The notes below the pieces were generated by a model. The model was not told the origin of the DNA, did not search any database, and saw only the letters and a program-made list of their open reading frames with translations. Shown here piece by piece: positions 53,290 through 61,776 of a DNA stretch of 64,000 bases. Position 1 is the stretch's first letter, and each line of letters opens with the position of its first letter. Source of the stretch: Paraburkholderia caribensis (GTDB lineage: Bacteria > Pseudomonadota > Gammaproteobacteria > Burkholderiales > Burkholderiaceae); contig NZ_CP026102.1 in the NCBI RefSeq assembly GCF_002902945.1, forward strand, positions 310,001-374,000. Direction: 5' to 3'. The translations under genes were made by a program, and so were the position numbers.

Positions 53290-53865
53290 ATGCCTGATAA
53301 AGCAACCCTCAAGCGTGCCGCCGCCGACAAGCGCGCCGGCAAGTCGTCAAGTACGCAAGCGGGCGAATTCGTGAAGGAAGAAATCGACCACGTGCGCGAA
53401 GGCAAGCATGGCGTCAAATCGGCGAAGCAGGCCATCGCGATCGGTCTGTCGAAGGCTCGCCGCGCAGGCGTCGCGCTGAAGCAGCCCAAGGCGGGAACGA
53501 CGAGCGCCGCCACGCGCAAGAAAGCCGCCGCGGACACGTCGGCGGGCCAGAAGAAGGCGCCCGCCGCAAAGCATGCGGCGGCGAAGAAAGCGACTTCGGC
53601 TTCGAAGACCAAGGCCGCACGCCGTCCGGGCAGCGAATCGACGGCGAAGCGCTCGCGCGTGGCCGAGGCCGTGCTGAAACGCGAAAGCGGACAGGGCGCA
53701 TCGAAGGAAGCGTTGTCGAAGCAGGCCAAGGCAGCGGCAGCGCGCCGTCCGGCTGCAAGCCGTTCGGCTACGGCAAAGAAGGCGGCTGCAACGAAGGGCG
53801 CGGCGGGCCGGTCGGCGGCTGCGAAGAAAGCTGCGCATACGCGGGCCGCGCGTGCGCATCATTGA
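53290..53865 (+). CDS. Histone H1-like, Lys/Ala-rich nucleoid-type protein (DUF6496-like N-terminus)
   Basis: The 191-residue protein has a folded-looking N-terminus (about 1-62: EFVKEEIDHVREGKHGVKSA, KQAIAIGLSKARRAGV) followed by a long Ala/Lys/Ser/Arg-rich tail with AAKKA and ATKKAA repeats, as in bacterial histone H1-like proteins. The N-terminal part resembles the DUF6496 family that I recall in proteobacteria. Strong positive charge suggests DNA or RNA binding. gggag precedes the ATG at 53290. Alternative: a structural protein of unknown role. Confidence 0.75.
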   Translation: MPDKATLKRAAADKRAGKSSSTQAGEFVKEEIDHVREGKHGVKSAKQAIAIGLSKARRAGVALKQPKAGTTSAATRKKAAADTSAGQKKAPAAKHAAAKKATSASKTKAARRPGSESTAKRSRVAEAVLKRESGQGASKEALSKQAKAAAARRPAASRSATAKKAAATKGAAGRSAAAKKAAHTRAARAHH

Positions 53866-53893
53866 AGGTATAGCTGAAGGCTGACAGGAGAAC

Positions 53894-53940
53894 CGCCGCT
53901 GTGCGCGCCGTGGTTGAAACCGACGGCGCGCACAGCGGCG
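53894..53940. terminator. Strong bidirectional hairpin between convergent genes
   Basis: Perfect 18-bp stem cgccgctgtgcgcgccgt with an 11-base loop (ggttgaaaccg), located between the histone-like gene and the convergent aminotransferase gene. No T-run follows, so termination efficiency is uncertain. Confidence 0.7.
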
Positions 53941-53950
53941 TGCAAGTCGC

Positions 53951-55279
53951 TTACTGGATCGAGGCCAGCGCGTTGCGCACGGTCTGGAAGATCTGGTCGA
54001 TCTGCGCTTCGTCGATGATCAGCGGCGGCGAGAAGGCCAGAATGTCGCCCGTGAAGCGGATCAGCACGCCTGCCTCGAAGCACTTCACGAACGCCTCGTA
54101 GGCGCGGGCGCCCGGCGCGCCGTCGCGCGGCTCCAGCTCGATGCCCGCGACCATGCCGAGGTTGCGGATGTCCTTCACGTGCTTCGCGTCGCGCAGCGCG
54201 TGCACGGCGGCTTCGAACTTCGGCGCCATCGATGCCGCGCGCTCGAACAGCCCTTCGCTACGGTACAGGTCGAGCGTCGCCACGCAGGCAGCGGCGGCGA
54301 GCGGGTGCGCCGAGTACGTATAGCCGTGGAACAGCTCGATCGCGCCCTGCGCGCCGGCGTTGACGATCGTGTCGTGCACCGTGCGGCTCGCCGCGACGGC
54401 GCCCATCGGCACGGCGGCGTTGTTGATCGCTTTGGCCATCGTCAGCAGATCGGGCTTCACGCCGAAATACTCGCTGGCCGTTGCCGCGCCTAGACGCCCA
54501 AAGCCCGTGATCACTTCGTCGAAAATCAGCAGGATGCCGTGCTTCGTGCAGATGTCGCGCAGCTTCTGCAGGTAGCCTTGCGGCGGGATCAGCACGCCCG
54601 TCGAGCCCGCGACGGGTTCGACGATCACGGCGGCGATCGTCGACGCGTCGTGCAGCGTGACAATGCGCTCCAGTTCGTCGGCGAGATGCGCGCCCCAGGC
54701 CGGCTGGCCCTTCGAAAACGCATTGTGTTCGAGGTTGTGCGTGTGCGGCAGGTGATCGATGGAGGGCAGGAGCGCGCCCGAAAACGTCTTGCGGTTCGGC
54801 GCGATGCCGCCCACCGAAATGCCGCCGAAGCCCACGCCGTGATAGCCGCGCTCGCGGCCGATCAGGCGCGTGCGCTGCCCTTCGCCGCGTGCGCGGTGAT
54901 AGGCGAGCGCGATCTTCAGCGCGGTATCGACCGATTCCGAACCGGAGTTCGTGAAGAACACGCGGTCGAGCCCTTCGGGCATCAATTCCGCGACTTTCGA
55001 CGCCGCTTCGAATGCCAACGGGTGACCCATCTGGAAGGTCGGCGCGAAATCCAGTGTTGCGGCCTGCTTTTGAACGGCGGCGACGATCTCGTCGCGGCCG
55101 TGACCCGCATTCACGCACCATAGGCCAGCACATGCGTCGAGCACGTCGCGCCCGTCGGTCGAGCGGTAGTACATGCCTTTCGCCGATTCCAGCAGGCGCG
55201 GCGCGGACTTGAACTGGCGGTTGGCGGTGAACGGCATCCAGAAGTTCGACAGATCGTCGATTACGGGGCGCGAAGTCAT
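53951..55279 (-). CDS. Class III omega-amino acid:pyruvate-type aminotransferase
   Basis: The 442-residue PLP enzyme has the fold-type I aminotransferase class III features: FTNSGSESVDTALKIA, the ILLIFDEVITGFGRLG PLP-ring Asp motif and the Lys in LTMAKAINNAAVPMG. The N-terminus DLSNFWMPFTANRQFK is typical of beta-alanine/omega-amino acid:pyruvate transaminases. gaggagata precedes the ATG. It is divergent from a MocR-type regulator 153 bases away, a layout typical of a specific regulator-target pair. Possible substrates: beta-alanine, GABA, taurine or an aromatic omega-amine. Confidence 0.88.
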   Translation of the reverse strand: MTSRPVIDDLSNFWMPFTANRQFKSAPRLLESAKGMYYRSTDGRDVLDACAGLWCVNAGHGRDEIVAAVQKQAATLDFAPTFQMGHPLAFEAASKVAELMPEGLDRVFFTNSGSESVDTALKIALAYHRARGEGQRTRLIGRERGYHGVGFGGISVGGIAPNRKTFSGALLPSIDHLPHTHNLEHNAFSKGQPAWGAHLADELERIVTLHDASTIAAVIVEPVAGSTGVLIPPQGYLQKLRDICTKHGILLIFDEVITGFGRLGAATASEYFGVKPDLLTMAKAINNAAVPMGAVAASRTVHDTIVNAGAQGAIELFHGYTYSAHPLAAAACVATLDLYRSEGLFERAASMAPKFEAAVHALRDAKHVKDIRNLGMVAGIELEPRDGAPGARAYEAFVKCFEAGVLIRFTGDILAFSPPLIIDEAQIDQIFQTVRNALASIQ

Positions 55280-55337
55280 GGGTATCTCCTCGAATGGATA
55301 GCGAAACTGTAGCGTCCGAGGTTAAATGGCGGACATA

Positions 55338-55403
55338 AACAGTTGAGTCACTGCGCTGCTAACTGTGCTGGTCGAATTGGCTCAACTGTGCTGGAATTGG
55401 CTC
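55338..55403. promoter_or_regulatory. Candidate MocR operator: direct repeats plus one inverted copy
   Basis: Two direct repeats: aactgtgctggtcgaattgg at 55361-55380 and aactgtgctggaattggctc at 55384-55403, with a nearby inverted half-site aacagttgag at 55338-55347. They lie 35 to 100 bases before the regulator start and between the divergent genes. GabR/PdxR-type MocR proteins bind such direct repeats plus a distal half-site. Confidence 0.65.
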
Positions 55404-55432
55404 GATATCTGTTGCCGTCTGGATGAACCCCG

Positions 55433-56842
55433 ATGATCGAACTCGAACTGGATCGTGACCGCCGTCTTGCGCCGACGCTCGTAGAGCAGGTCGTGCAGGG
55501 CTTCGCGCATGCGATCGACAATCAGGCGCTGCGCGCCGGCGCGCTGTTGCCGTCGGTGCGCCGGCTCGCGCAATCCCATTCGCTGAGTACCTTCACTGTC
55601 ACGGAGGCGTACAACCGGCTCGTGTCGATGGGCCTCGTGACGGCGCGGCGCGGCTCTGGCTATCGCGTCGCGCCGCGCGCGCGGGCCGCGCATGCGAATC
55701 CCGTCGACTGGCAGCCGCCCAGCCTCACCGCGACATGGCTGCTGTCCGACGTGTTCGCCGACCATTCCATGCCGATCAAGGCAGGCTGCGGCTGGCTGCC
55801 GAACGAGTGGATCAACGAAACGGGCATGCAGCACGCGTTCCGCGCGATGAGCCGCGTGCCCGCCGCGCGCCTGGGCGACTACGGGCATCCGTACGGCTTC
55901 GCGCCGCTGCGCGCGAGGATCGCCGAGCAGATGGACCGGCTCGGCCTGCCCGTCGAGGTATCGAACGTGCTGCTGACGCAGGGCGCGACCCAGGCCCTCG
56001 ATCTGATCGTGCGTACGCTGCTGCGCGCGGGCGATACCGTCGTCGTGGAAGATCCCGGCTACTGCAATCTGCTGCAAATCCTGAAGCTCGCCGGGCTGAA
56101 CGTGATCGGCGTGCCGCGCACGCCGGCAGGCATCGACACGGACGCGCTGGAGCAAATCGTCGACGCGCATCATCCGAAGGCGATCTTCGTCAACACGACC
56201 TTGCAGAATCCGACGGGCGCGACGTACGGCATGGCGTCTGCGTTCCGCCTGCTGCAGATCGCCGAGCGCAACCGCATGTGGGTGATCGAGGACGACGTGA
56301 GCCGCGAGCTCGGCTCGCCCGGCGCGCCGATTTTCGCGGCTATGGAGGGCCTGCGCCGCGTGCTGTACATCAGCGGCTTTTCGAAGACCGTGACGCCCGC
56401 GCTGCGTTGCGGCTATGTGGTCGCCGAGCGCGACGTGCTGCGCGAGCTGGCGCGCACGAAGATGGCGGTGGGGCTGACGTCTTCGGAGGCGATCGAGCGG
56501 ATCGTCGACAAGGTGCTGCACGAAGGGCGCTATGCGCGGCATGTCGAGCAGGTCAACGAGAGGCTGCGCGCGGCGCACGCGATCGTCGAGGAGCGGCTGG
56601 ATGCGCTGGGGCTGGAAGCCTTTCACCGGCCGCGCGCGGGGCTGTTCCTGTTCGCCCGCTTGCCCGTCGAGCCGGAGCGCGCAGGCGAAATCGCGACGGC
56701 GGCGCTGTCGGACGGTATCTGGCTCGCGCCCGGTTCCTACTTCCGTCCCGACGATGCGCCGAGCGCGTGGTTCCGTTTCAACGTCCCGCATTCGACCGAC
56801 GACGCGTTGTGGCGCTTCATCGAACGAACCGGCCGGGGCTGA
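55433..56842 (+). CDS. MocR-family regulator (GntR HTH plus aminotransferase domain)
   Basis: The 469-residue protein has an N-terminal GntR winged helix (about 12-70: QALRAGALLPSVRRLAQSHS, STFTVTEAYNRL) and a class I/II aminotransferase-like domain with the PLP Lys motif YISGFSKTVTPALRCGYV. MocR regulators bind PLP (or its adducts) and control PLP metabolism or amine catabolism. It is divergent from an omega-aminotransferase gene, with repeated sequences between, so that gene is its probable target. Confidence 0.9.
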   Translation: MIELELDRDRRLAPTLVEQVVQGFAHAIDNQALRAGALLPSVRRLAQSHSLSTFTVTEAYNRLVSMGLVTARRGSGYRVAPRARAAHANPVDWQPPSLTATWLLSDVFADHSMPIKAGCGWLPNEWINETGMQHAFRAMSRVPAARLGDYGHPYGFAPLRARIAEQMDRLGLPVEVSNVLLTQGATQALDLIVRTLLRAGDTVVVEDPGYCNLLQILKLAGLNVIGVPRTPAGIDTDALEQIVDAHHPKAIFVNTTLQNPTGATYGMASAFRLLQIAERNRMWVIEDDVSRELGSPGAPIFAAMEGLRRVLYISGFSKTVTPALRCGYVVAERDVLRELARTKMAVGLTSSEAIERIVDKVLHEGRYARHVEQVNERLRAAHAIVEERLDALGLEAFHRPRAGLFLFARLPVEPERAGEIATAALSDGIWLAPGSYFRPDDAPSAWFRFNVPHSTDDALWRFIERTGRG

Positions 56843-56866
56843 GCGCGGCAAGCGCGCGAGGCACCG

Positions 56867-57058
56867 TCATGGCCGCGCGAGCGAGTCGATCAGTTCGCCG
56901 ATGTTGGCCGCGCCGACGTTGTCTTCCAGCAGCCCGATGAACACGCGGCTGTACAACTGATCCTGCTGGACTTCGGGCAGGTCCGTGCGGGCCTTCGCGA
57001 TCGCTTCCGCCGCGCGGTGCGCCGAACTGACGATGCGTTGTGCAAGTTTCTTTTCCAT
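56867..57058 (-). CDS. Small hypothetical protein (63 aa)
   Basis: From ATG 57058 the product MEKKLAQRIVSSAHRAAEAI... is a predominantly helical, soluble 63-residue protein (EVQQDQLYSRVFIGLLEDNV, then NIGELIDSLARP). No domain recognised. The longer frame to 57193 adds unsupported sequence. It is convergent with the MocR gene and lies downstream of a GGDEF gene on the same strand. Confidence 0.5.
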   Translation of the reverse strand: MEKKLAQRIVSSAHRAAEAIAKARTDLPEVQQDQLYSRVFIGLLEDNVGAANIGELIDSLARP

Positions 57059-57196
57059 ACCCTGCGCTAACGACAGCAAGCCGCAAAGCTTGAGCCGTTT
57101 TCCCCTGTTTAGAGCATTCGTTTCGTCACGAGCAAGCTGGTGCGCCGAATGCGTTGTTGTGGTCCTGCCCCGGGTTCTGCCTGAATCGTCCAACTA

Positions 57197-58768
57197 TCAC
57201 GCGACGAGCGCGTTCTTTGCCCTTGGCGCGCGGTTGGCGCGGCCGAGTTCCTTTGCGTCGTACATCACCCGGTCCGCGCTCTTTACCAGATCCTCCGCGC
57301 GTTCGCCGGGTTGCAGCACCGCGATGCCGAGACTCGCGCACACGCGGTACGCATTGCCGTGCACGCTGACGGGCGCTTCCAGCGCCGCCGTGATCGCGTC
57401 TGCCACTTGGGGCGCCAGCGCCGCGCCGTCCTCGATCACGAGCAGAAACTCGTCGCCGCCCAGCCGTCCGACCTGCGCGCGGCCTTGCGCAACCTCCATC
57501 AGGCGCCGCGCGATGTCGGCAAGAATCGTGTCGCCCAGATGGTGGCCGAAGGTATCGTTGAGTTCCTTGAAGCGGTCCAGATCGACGAAGATCACGGCCA
57601 CGCGGCCGGCGGCGTCCGGCGCGGCGACGGCTTCCTCGAGCCGGTCCATGATGCAGCCGCGATTGGACAGACCCGTCAGGCGGTCGGTATGCGCGAGCCG
57701 GTGCAATTGCGCCCGGCCCTTCAGCAATTTCAGGATCAGGGCGGCGATCCACGTGGACAGTCCGACCAGAATCGCTGAAATCACGCTGGCCATCGTCACG
57801 TAGACGCGGCGCATCCGGTAGTAGTCGTCGAGCGTCTCAGCGACCGAGAGGCCCGCCATCACCGTGAGCCCGTAGCGCTTGACCTCGCGGCGCGCGACGA
57901 TGCGCTCTACGCGGTCGATCGGGTCGGTGAACATGTCGTCGTTCCCGCGCGGATCGACGTAGCCGGTCGGCAGCGACTCGCCCGTGCGGCTCGGCGCGCC
58001 GCCTGCGCGGCGCGACAGCATCGAGCCGCGGTCCGACAGCACCGCGATCATCCCGTGCTCGCCGAGCGCGGCACTCGTGTAGAAGCCGTCGGTGAGCCAG
58101 GCGGGATTCTCCGACACGATCACGACGCCGCCGAAGCCGCCGTCCGGACGGTTGATGCGCCGCGTCGCCTGAATCGACCATTGCCGCGAGATCCGGCCGA
58201 TCAGCGGTTCACTGAGGAACAGTCCGACATCGGGCCGCTCGCGATGCACGCGGAAGTGCTTGCGGTCGCTGAGATCGATCGCGCCGGAAAACGGAATCGT
58301 CGACGCGATCACATGGCCGTCCGCGCCCGCTAGTGTGACTTGCAGCGCCGTGTCGGCAGTGATGAGGCCGTAGGCCTGGTATTTCTTGAGGTCGAACGTA
58401 TCGGGCGAGCTTTCGTAGCCGTATTTGACCAGCAGCGCAATCGTGTCGACGTCGTGAATCGTTTTCAGCGTGTGCGTGTCCAGCGCGCTGGCGACGGTGC
58501 CGGCCGCGACACGCGCGTCGTGCAGCACGGCTGCCTTTTCGACGCGCAGCCGCATCAGGATCGTGACCCACAACACAGCGAGGATCAGCACGGTCAGCGC
58601 GGGCAGCAGAATGAACGCGCGATGCGGCGCCTTGCCGTGGCCGTGCGGCCGCAAGCACTGGGCGAAAGTGCGAAGTCTGCCTGTCAGCGACCTCGTTACG
58701 GACGCGGTGTTCTTCACTGGCTGATGCCTGATGGCTGACGCGTGAGGCGCCTCAACTCGACCGTTCAT
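57197..58768 (-). CDS. Membrane sensor diguanylate cyclase (GGDEF) with periplasmic sensor domain
   Basis: The 523-residue protein has two membrane segments (about 52-72 and 333-354) enclosing a periplasmic domain of about 260 residues of Cache type (TIHDVDTIALLVKYG, SDRKHFRVHRE, DPRGNDDMFTDPID). The C-terminal GGDEF domain has the signature LGGDEF, with the LTGLSNRGC start and VDLDRFKELNDTFGH metal/GTP segment. It should make c-di-GMP in response to a periplasmic signal. An RxxD inhibitory site was not clearly seen. The ribosome binding site is weak. Confidence 0.88.
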   Translation of the reverse strand: MNGRVEAPHASAIRHQPVKNTASVTRSLTGRLRTFAQCLRPHGHGKAPHRAFILLPALTVLILAVLWVTILMRLRVEKAAVLHDARVAAGTVASALDTHTLKTIHDVDTIALLVKYGYESSPDTFDLKKYQAYGLITADTALQVTLAGADGHVIASTIPFSGAIDLSDRKHFRVHRERPDVGLFLSEPLIGRISRQWSIQATRRINRPDGGFGGVVIVSENPAWLTDGFYTSAALGEHGMIAVLSDRGSMLSRRAGGAPSRTGESLPTGYVDPRGNDDMFTDPIDRVERIVARREVKRYGLTVMAGLSVAETLDDYYRMRRVYVTMASVISAILVGLSTWIAALILKLLKGRAQLHRLAHTDRLTGLSNRGCIMDRLEEAVAAPDAAGRVAVIFVDLDRFKELNDTFGHHLGDTILADIARRLMEVAQGRAQVGRLGGDEFLLVIEDGAALAPQVADAITAALEAPVSVHGNAYRVCASLGIAVLQPGERAEDLVKSADRVMYDAKELGRANRAPRAKNALVA

Positions 58769-58935
58769 GGGAGACGGCGCGCGCGTGGCCGCCGTCTTGC
58801 TGAACCCTTATAACGGCAGCGCTGGGCGGAAGTTGATTGCGATTCTCAGATTCGATCGAAACAGCATGGACGTGCTGACCTTGGCGGCGTCGATGGCGGG
58901 AATCGACTCGATGGAAGCGCTGCCTCGCGTCGAAA

Positions 58936-60024
58936 TCATCCGGGCGGAATGGGGCTGACGGCGAACGCGTAGCCGTTCTTGCCGTGGCGCTTGACTTCGT
59001 ACATCGCGCCGTCGGCGGCGGCGACCAGCAGCCGGTGATCGGCGATGCGATCGGGATAGGTCGCGATGCCGACGCTCGCACGCACGAGACCGAGGCCCAT
59101 TTGCGTATCGGTTTCGCCGACGCAGTTCATCAGCCGCGCGGCAATGCCCGCGAGTTCGGTGTCGTTGCCGAAGCCGGACACGAGCGCCGCGAATTCGTCG
59201 CCGCCCATGCGCGCGACCATATCGCCGGGGCGCAGCGACTGGCGAAAGCGCTGCGCGAGCGCGATCAGAAATTCGTCGCCGATCGCATGGCCCAAGGTGT
59301 CGTTGACCTGCTTGAAGCCGTCGAGATCGACATACAGCACGGCGCATTTGCCGGGCGCGCGTTCGGCTGCGATGCGGTCGAGCCGCGCGAGCAGTTGCTG
59401 GCGGTTGGGCAGCCCAGTCATCGCGTCATGCTGGGCGGCGTGGCGGAACTGATGCGTGAGTCCCGCGAGCCGCCGATGCCGCCGCGCAAACACCACGAGC
59501 GCCGCGAACAGCGCGCCCGTCACGACGACGGTCAGCACGGCGAGCACGCTCGCCACGCGCAGCGTGCGCCGGCGGACATCGTTGCTGACGGCGTCCCGGC
59601 GCGCGCGCCAGTAGTCCGCCGTGGCCGCCAGCGACTGCTTCAGTTCGTCGAGACTTTTTGCCGTCGCATTGGCCTGCGGCAGGCGCGGCGCGGGAACGGG
59701 GCTCGATCCGATCAGCGCGTCCAGTTCGGTTACGCGTGCGCCCAGTTCGTCGAGCGCCTGCCGGTATGTCGCGTTAGCGGCAGTCGAAGGTGCGCTGCGC
59801 TTCAGCAGAGTCGCGACGTTGAGCGCATTGTCGGCCCGCCCGACGGCCTCGAGCACGAGCGTTGCGTATTGCTGCCGGAAGTGGTCGGAGAAGAGCGCCT
59901 TGACCTGCACGGCGACATAAAGCAACCCGACCACGAGACAGGCGAGCGCGATCGCGCCGACCGCGATCGGCTGCGGGCGCCATCGCGGGCTGAGCGGGCG
60001 GATCGGCGTGACGGTTCGCTTCAC
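58936..60024 (-). CDS. Membrane diguanylate cyclase (GGDEF)
   Basis: The 362-residue protein has membrane segments near 20-42 and 158-176 flanking a short, mostly helical periplasmic part (CHASE-like). The GGDEF domain starts MTGLPNRQQLLARL and holds VDLDGFKQVNDTLGHAIGD and the catalytic MGGDEF. It begins nine bases after the stop of the 212-residue membrane protein, so the pair is an operon. c-di-GMP synthesis is expected; the signal is unknown. Confidence 0.88.
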   Translation of the reverse strand: MKRTVTPIRPLSPRWRPQPIAVGAIALACLVVGLLYVAVQVKALFSDHFRQQYATLVLEAVGRADNALNVATLLKRSAPSTAANATYRQALDELGARVTELDALIGSSPVPAPRLPQANATAKSLDELKQSLAATADYWRARRDAVSNDVRRRTLRVASVLAVLTVVVTGALFAALVVFARRHRRLAGLTHQFRHAAQHDAMTGLPNRQQLLARLDRIAAERAPGKCAVLYVDLDGFKQVNDTLGHAIGDEFLIALAQRFRQSLRPGDMVARMGGDEFAALVSGFGNDTELAGIAARLMNCVGETDTQMGLGLVRASVGIATYPDRIADHRLLVAAADGAMYEVKRHGKNGYAFAVSPIPPG

Positions 60025-60033
60025 GCCGCTGGG

Positions 60034-60672
60034 CTAGGGGTGCGAATACGGATCGGGGTGGTTGCCGGGCTCCCGGCCGCTGCGGCGATAGGTGACCTTG
60101 CGGAACATCGCGGTTAGCCGCGACACGAAGGTTTCCTTCGGTTTCGCCCGTTGTGCATGGCGCGCGGCGTTGCCCGGCTGCTTGCCGCGGTCGGCGCGAG
60201 CGGTAGCGGAATTTGGCGCCGGTGCGGCGCGCGTAGCTTGCGGCGGGTCGTTCGCGTCTGCGTTTGCGTCCGTGTCGTCGTCGGCTGTCTGGTTTGCGGC
60301 GAGCGAGTCGGTGCTGGTGGGCGCGGGTTGCTGCGCCGGCGTTGCCGGTATCACCCGGCCCGACACGGAACTGGTCGGCACGGCCGCATGGCTCGGGATG
60401 CGCAGGTCGCCGTTCGCGCTGGCGGGCGTCGTGGGCAGCGGGCGCCGGGCCGACTCGACCGCGTCGGCGTAGGCCACCTGATCGCGGTTGAACCAGATCA
60501 CATACGCAGCCGTACCCATTACACCGACGGCAAGGCCCATCGCTGAGATCAGACAGATCTGCACCCAACTGTAATGGCGTGCCTGCGGATCGTCGCTATC
60601 GGGTAGGTAGGCGCTTTCGTACTGCTGCTGCCGGCCGCCGCGCGCGCGGTCCGGAGATTCCTGTGCGTCCAT
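60034..60672 (-). CDS. Single-pass membrane protein of unknown function, upstream of a GGDEF gene
   Basis: The 212-residue protein has a short cytosolic N-terminus (HYSWVQICL), one membrane segment (about 38-60: ISAMGLAVGVMGTAAYVIWF), then a long Pro/Ala/Thr/Asp-rich periplasmic region (DDDTDANADANDP) and a basic C-terminus (FVSRLTAMFRKVTYRRSGRE). No domain recognised. It lies nine bases before the GGDEF gene, implying a functional link to c-di-GMP signalling. Similar proteins without known role exist in Burkholderiaceae by my memory only. Confidence 0.65.
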   Translation of the reverse strand: MDAQESPDRARGGRQQQYESAYLPDSDDPQARHYSWVQICLISAMGLAVGVMGTAAYVIWFNRDQVAYADAVESARRPLPTTPASANGDLRIPSHAAVPTSSVSGRVIPATPAQQPAPTSTDSLAANQTADDDTDANADANDPPQATRAAPAPNSATARADRGKQPGNAARHAQRAKPKETFVSRLTAMFRKVTYRRSGREPGNHPDPYSHP

Positions 60673-60978
60673 GTGTGCAACGCCTCCGACCCTTGCGGTC
60701 TGCGTCTGTCAATGGCGGGACTGGCACGTCGCATCCGCGCCGAAATCTGCTCTGAGATAACCGTGGACCTTGAGCAATTATCGAGCCCGTCAAATGCCGG
60801 AATCCGGCGATGGTGCCGGTGAGGACAGCGCTGAGCCCGCTTGCGAAGACAGGGTTATGTGTCGGCTATTCTACTGTCAATTCGCAAGACGGGCCGTGGT
60901 GGAAAACGGACGTTCGAAGCGTGCGGCAGTTGCCTGAAAGGCATGCAAAGCGAGAAAAATTTCCAGACTGTCCGCGCC
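60673..60978. other. Intergenic region between the membrane protein gene and the LysE gene
   Basis: 306 bases without a convincing gene; the frames across it are shadows. Holds the promoter of the leftward operon and the downstream end of the leftward-reading LysE gene. No clear terminator or operator seen. Confidence 0.4.
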
Positions 60979-61599
60979 TCACGCCATGAGGCGCAACACG
61001 ATGGGATAAAGCGTCGCGACGAGCATCAGCGCCATCGCGATGTTGAAGGTGCGCAGCCACACAGGGTTCGACAGGGCGCGGCGCATCGCGGTGCCGAACG
61101 CGGCCCACAGGCAGATGCACGGCAAGCCGATCACATAGAACAGCACGGCCATCAACAGCGCGTTGATGCCGAAGTCGGCGCTCAGATGAATGGTCGTTGC
61201 GGCCGTGAGCACCATCATCCATGCCTTGGGATTGACCCACTGGAACGCGATCGCTTCATGAAAGCGCATCGGGCGGCGTTCGCCTTTCTTGACCTGCATC
61301 TCGCCCGACGTGCCGATCTTCCACGCGAGATACAGCAGGTAGACGACGCTCAGCACTTCCAGCACCGTGTACAACACCTCGAAGCGGCGAAACGCTTCGC
61401 CGAGCCCGAAACCGACCGACAGCATCAGCAACGCCACACCCGCGCTGATGCCGAGAATATGCGGCAGCGTGCGGCGAAAACCGAAATTGACGCCGGATGC
61501 CAGCAGCATCGTATTGTTCGGTCCGGGCGTGATGGTGGTGACGAGCGCGAACAGGATGCCGGCGGGCAGGGCGCTGGCGCTCAGGGTGTCGAGGGTCAT
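60979..61599 (-). CDS. LysE/RhtB-family amino acid exporter
   Basis: The 206-residue membrane protein has about six helices and the LysE/RhtB opening ALVTTITPGPNNTMLLASG, then GINFGFRRTLPHILGIS-like spacing, and FQWVNPKAWMM in the middle. The start at 61599 has ggag five bases upstream. Exports amino acids or homoserine lactones. Stand-alone, divergent from the SulP gene. Confidence 0.85.
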   Translation of the reverse strand: MTLDTLSASALPAGILFALVTTITPGPNNTMLLASGVNFGFRRTLPHILGISAGVALLMLSVGFGLGEAFRRFEVLYTVLEVLSVVYLLYLAWKIGTSGEMQVKKGERRPMRFHEAIAFQWVNPKAWMMVLTAATTIHLSADFGINALLMAVLFYVIGLPCICLWAAFGTAMRRALSNPVWLRTFNIAMALMLVATLYPIVLRLMA

Positions 61600-61776
61600 G
61601 GACGGCTCCGCGAAGTATTTCGAGATTGGCAATCAGTGTACCGAGTGGAGCCTGTACAGTACCGGTACAGATATGTGAATGATTTCCGGTACGGAGCGCG
61701 GGTATGCCGAGGTGCCTTGCCACAGCGCAAACATTCAGGGCACGATGCGTGGATAGCACCCCAACGTACTTGAAGC

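Noticed and set aside
60841..61773. Plus-strand frame (310 aa) across the LysE gene
   Set aside because: Antisense shadow of the LysE gene on the minus strand.
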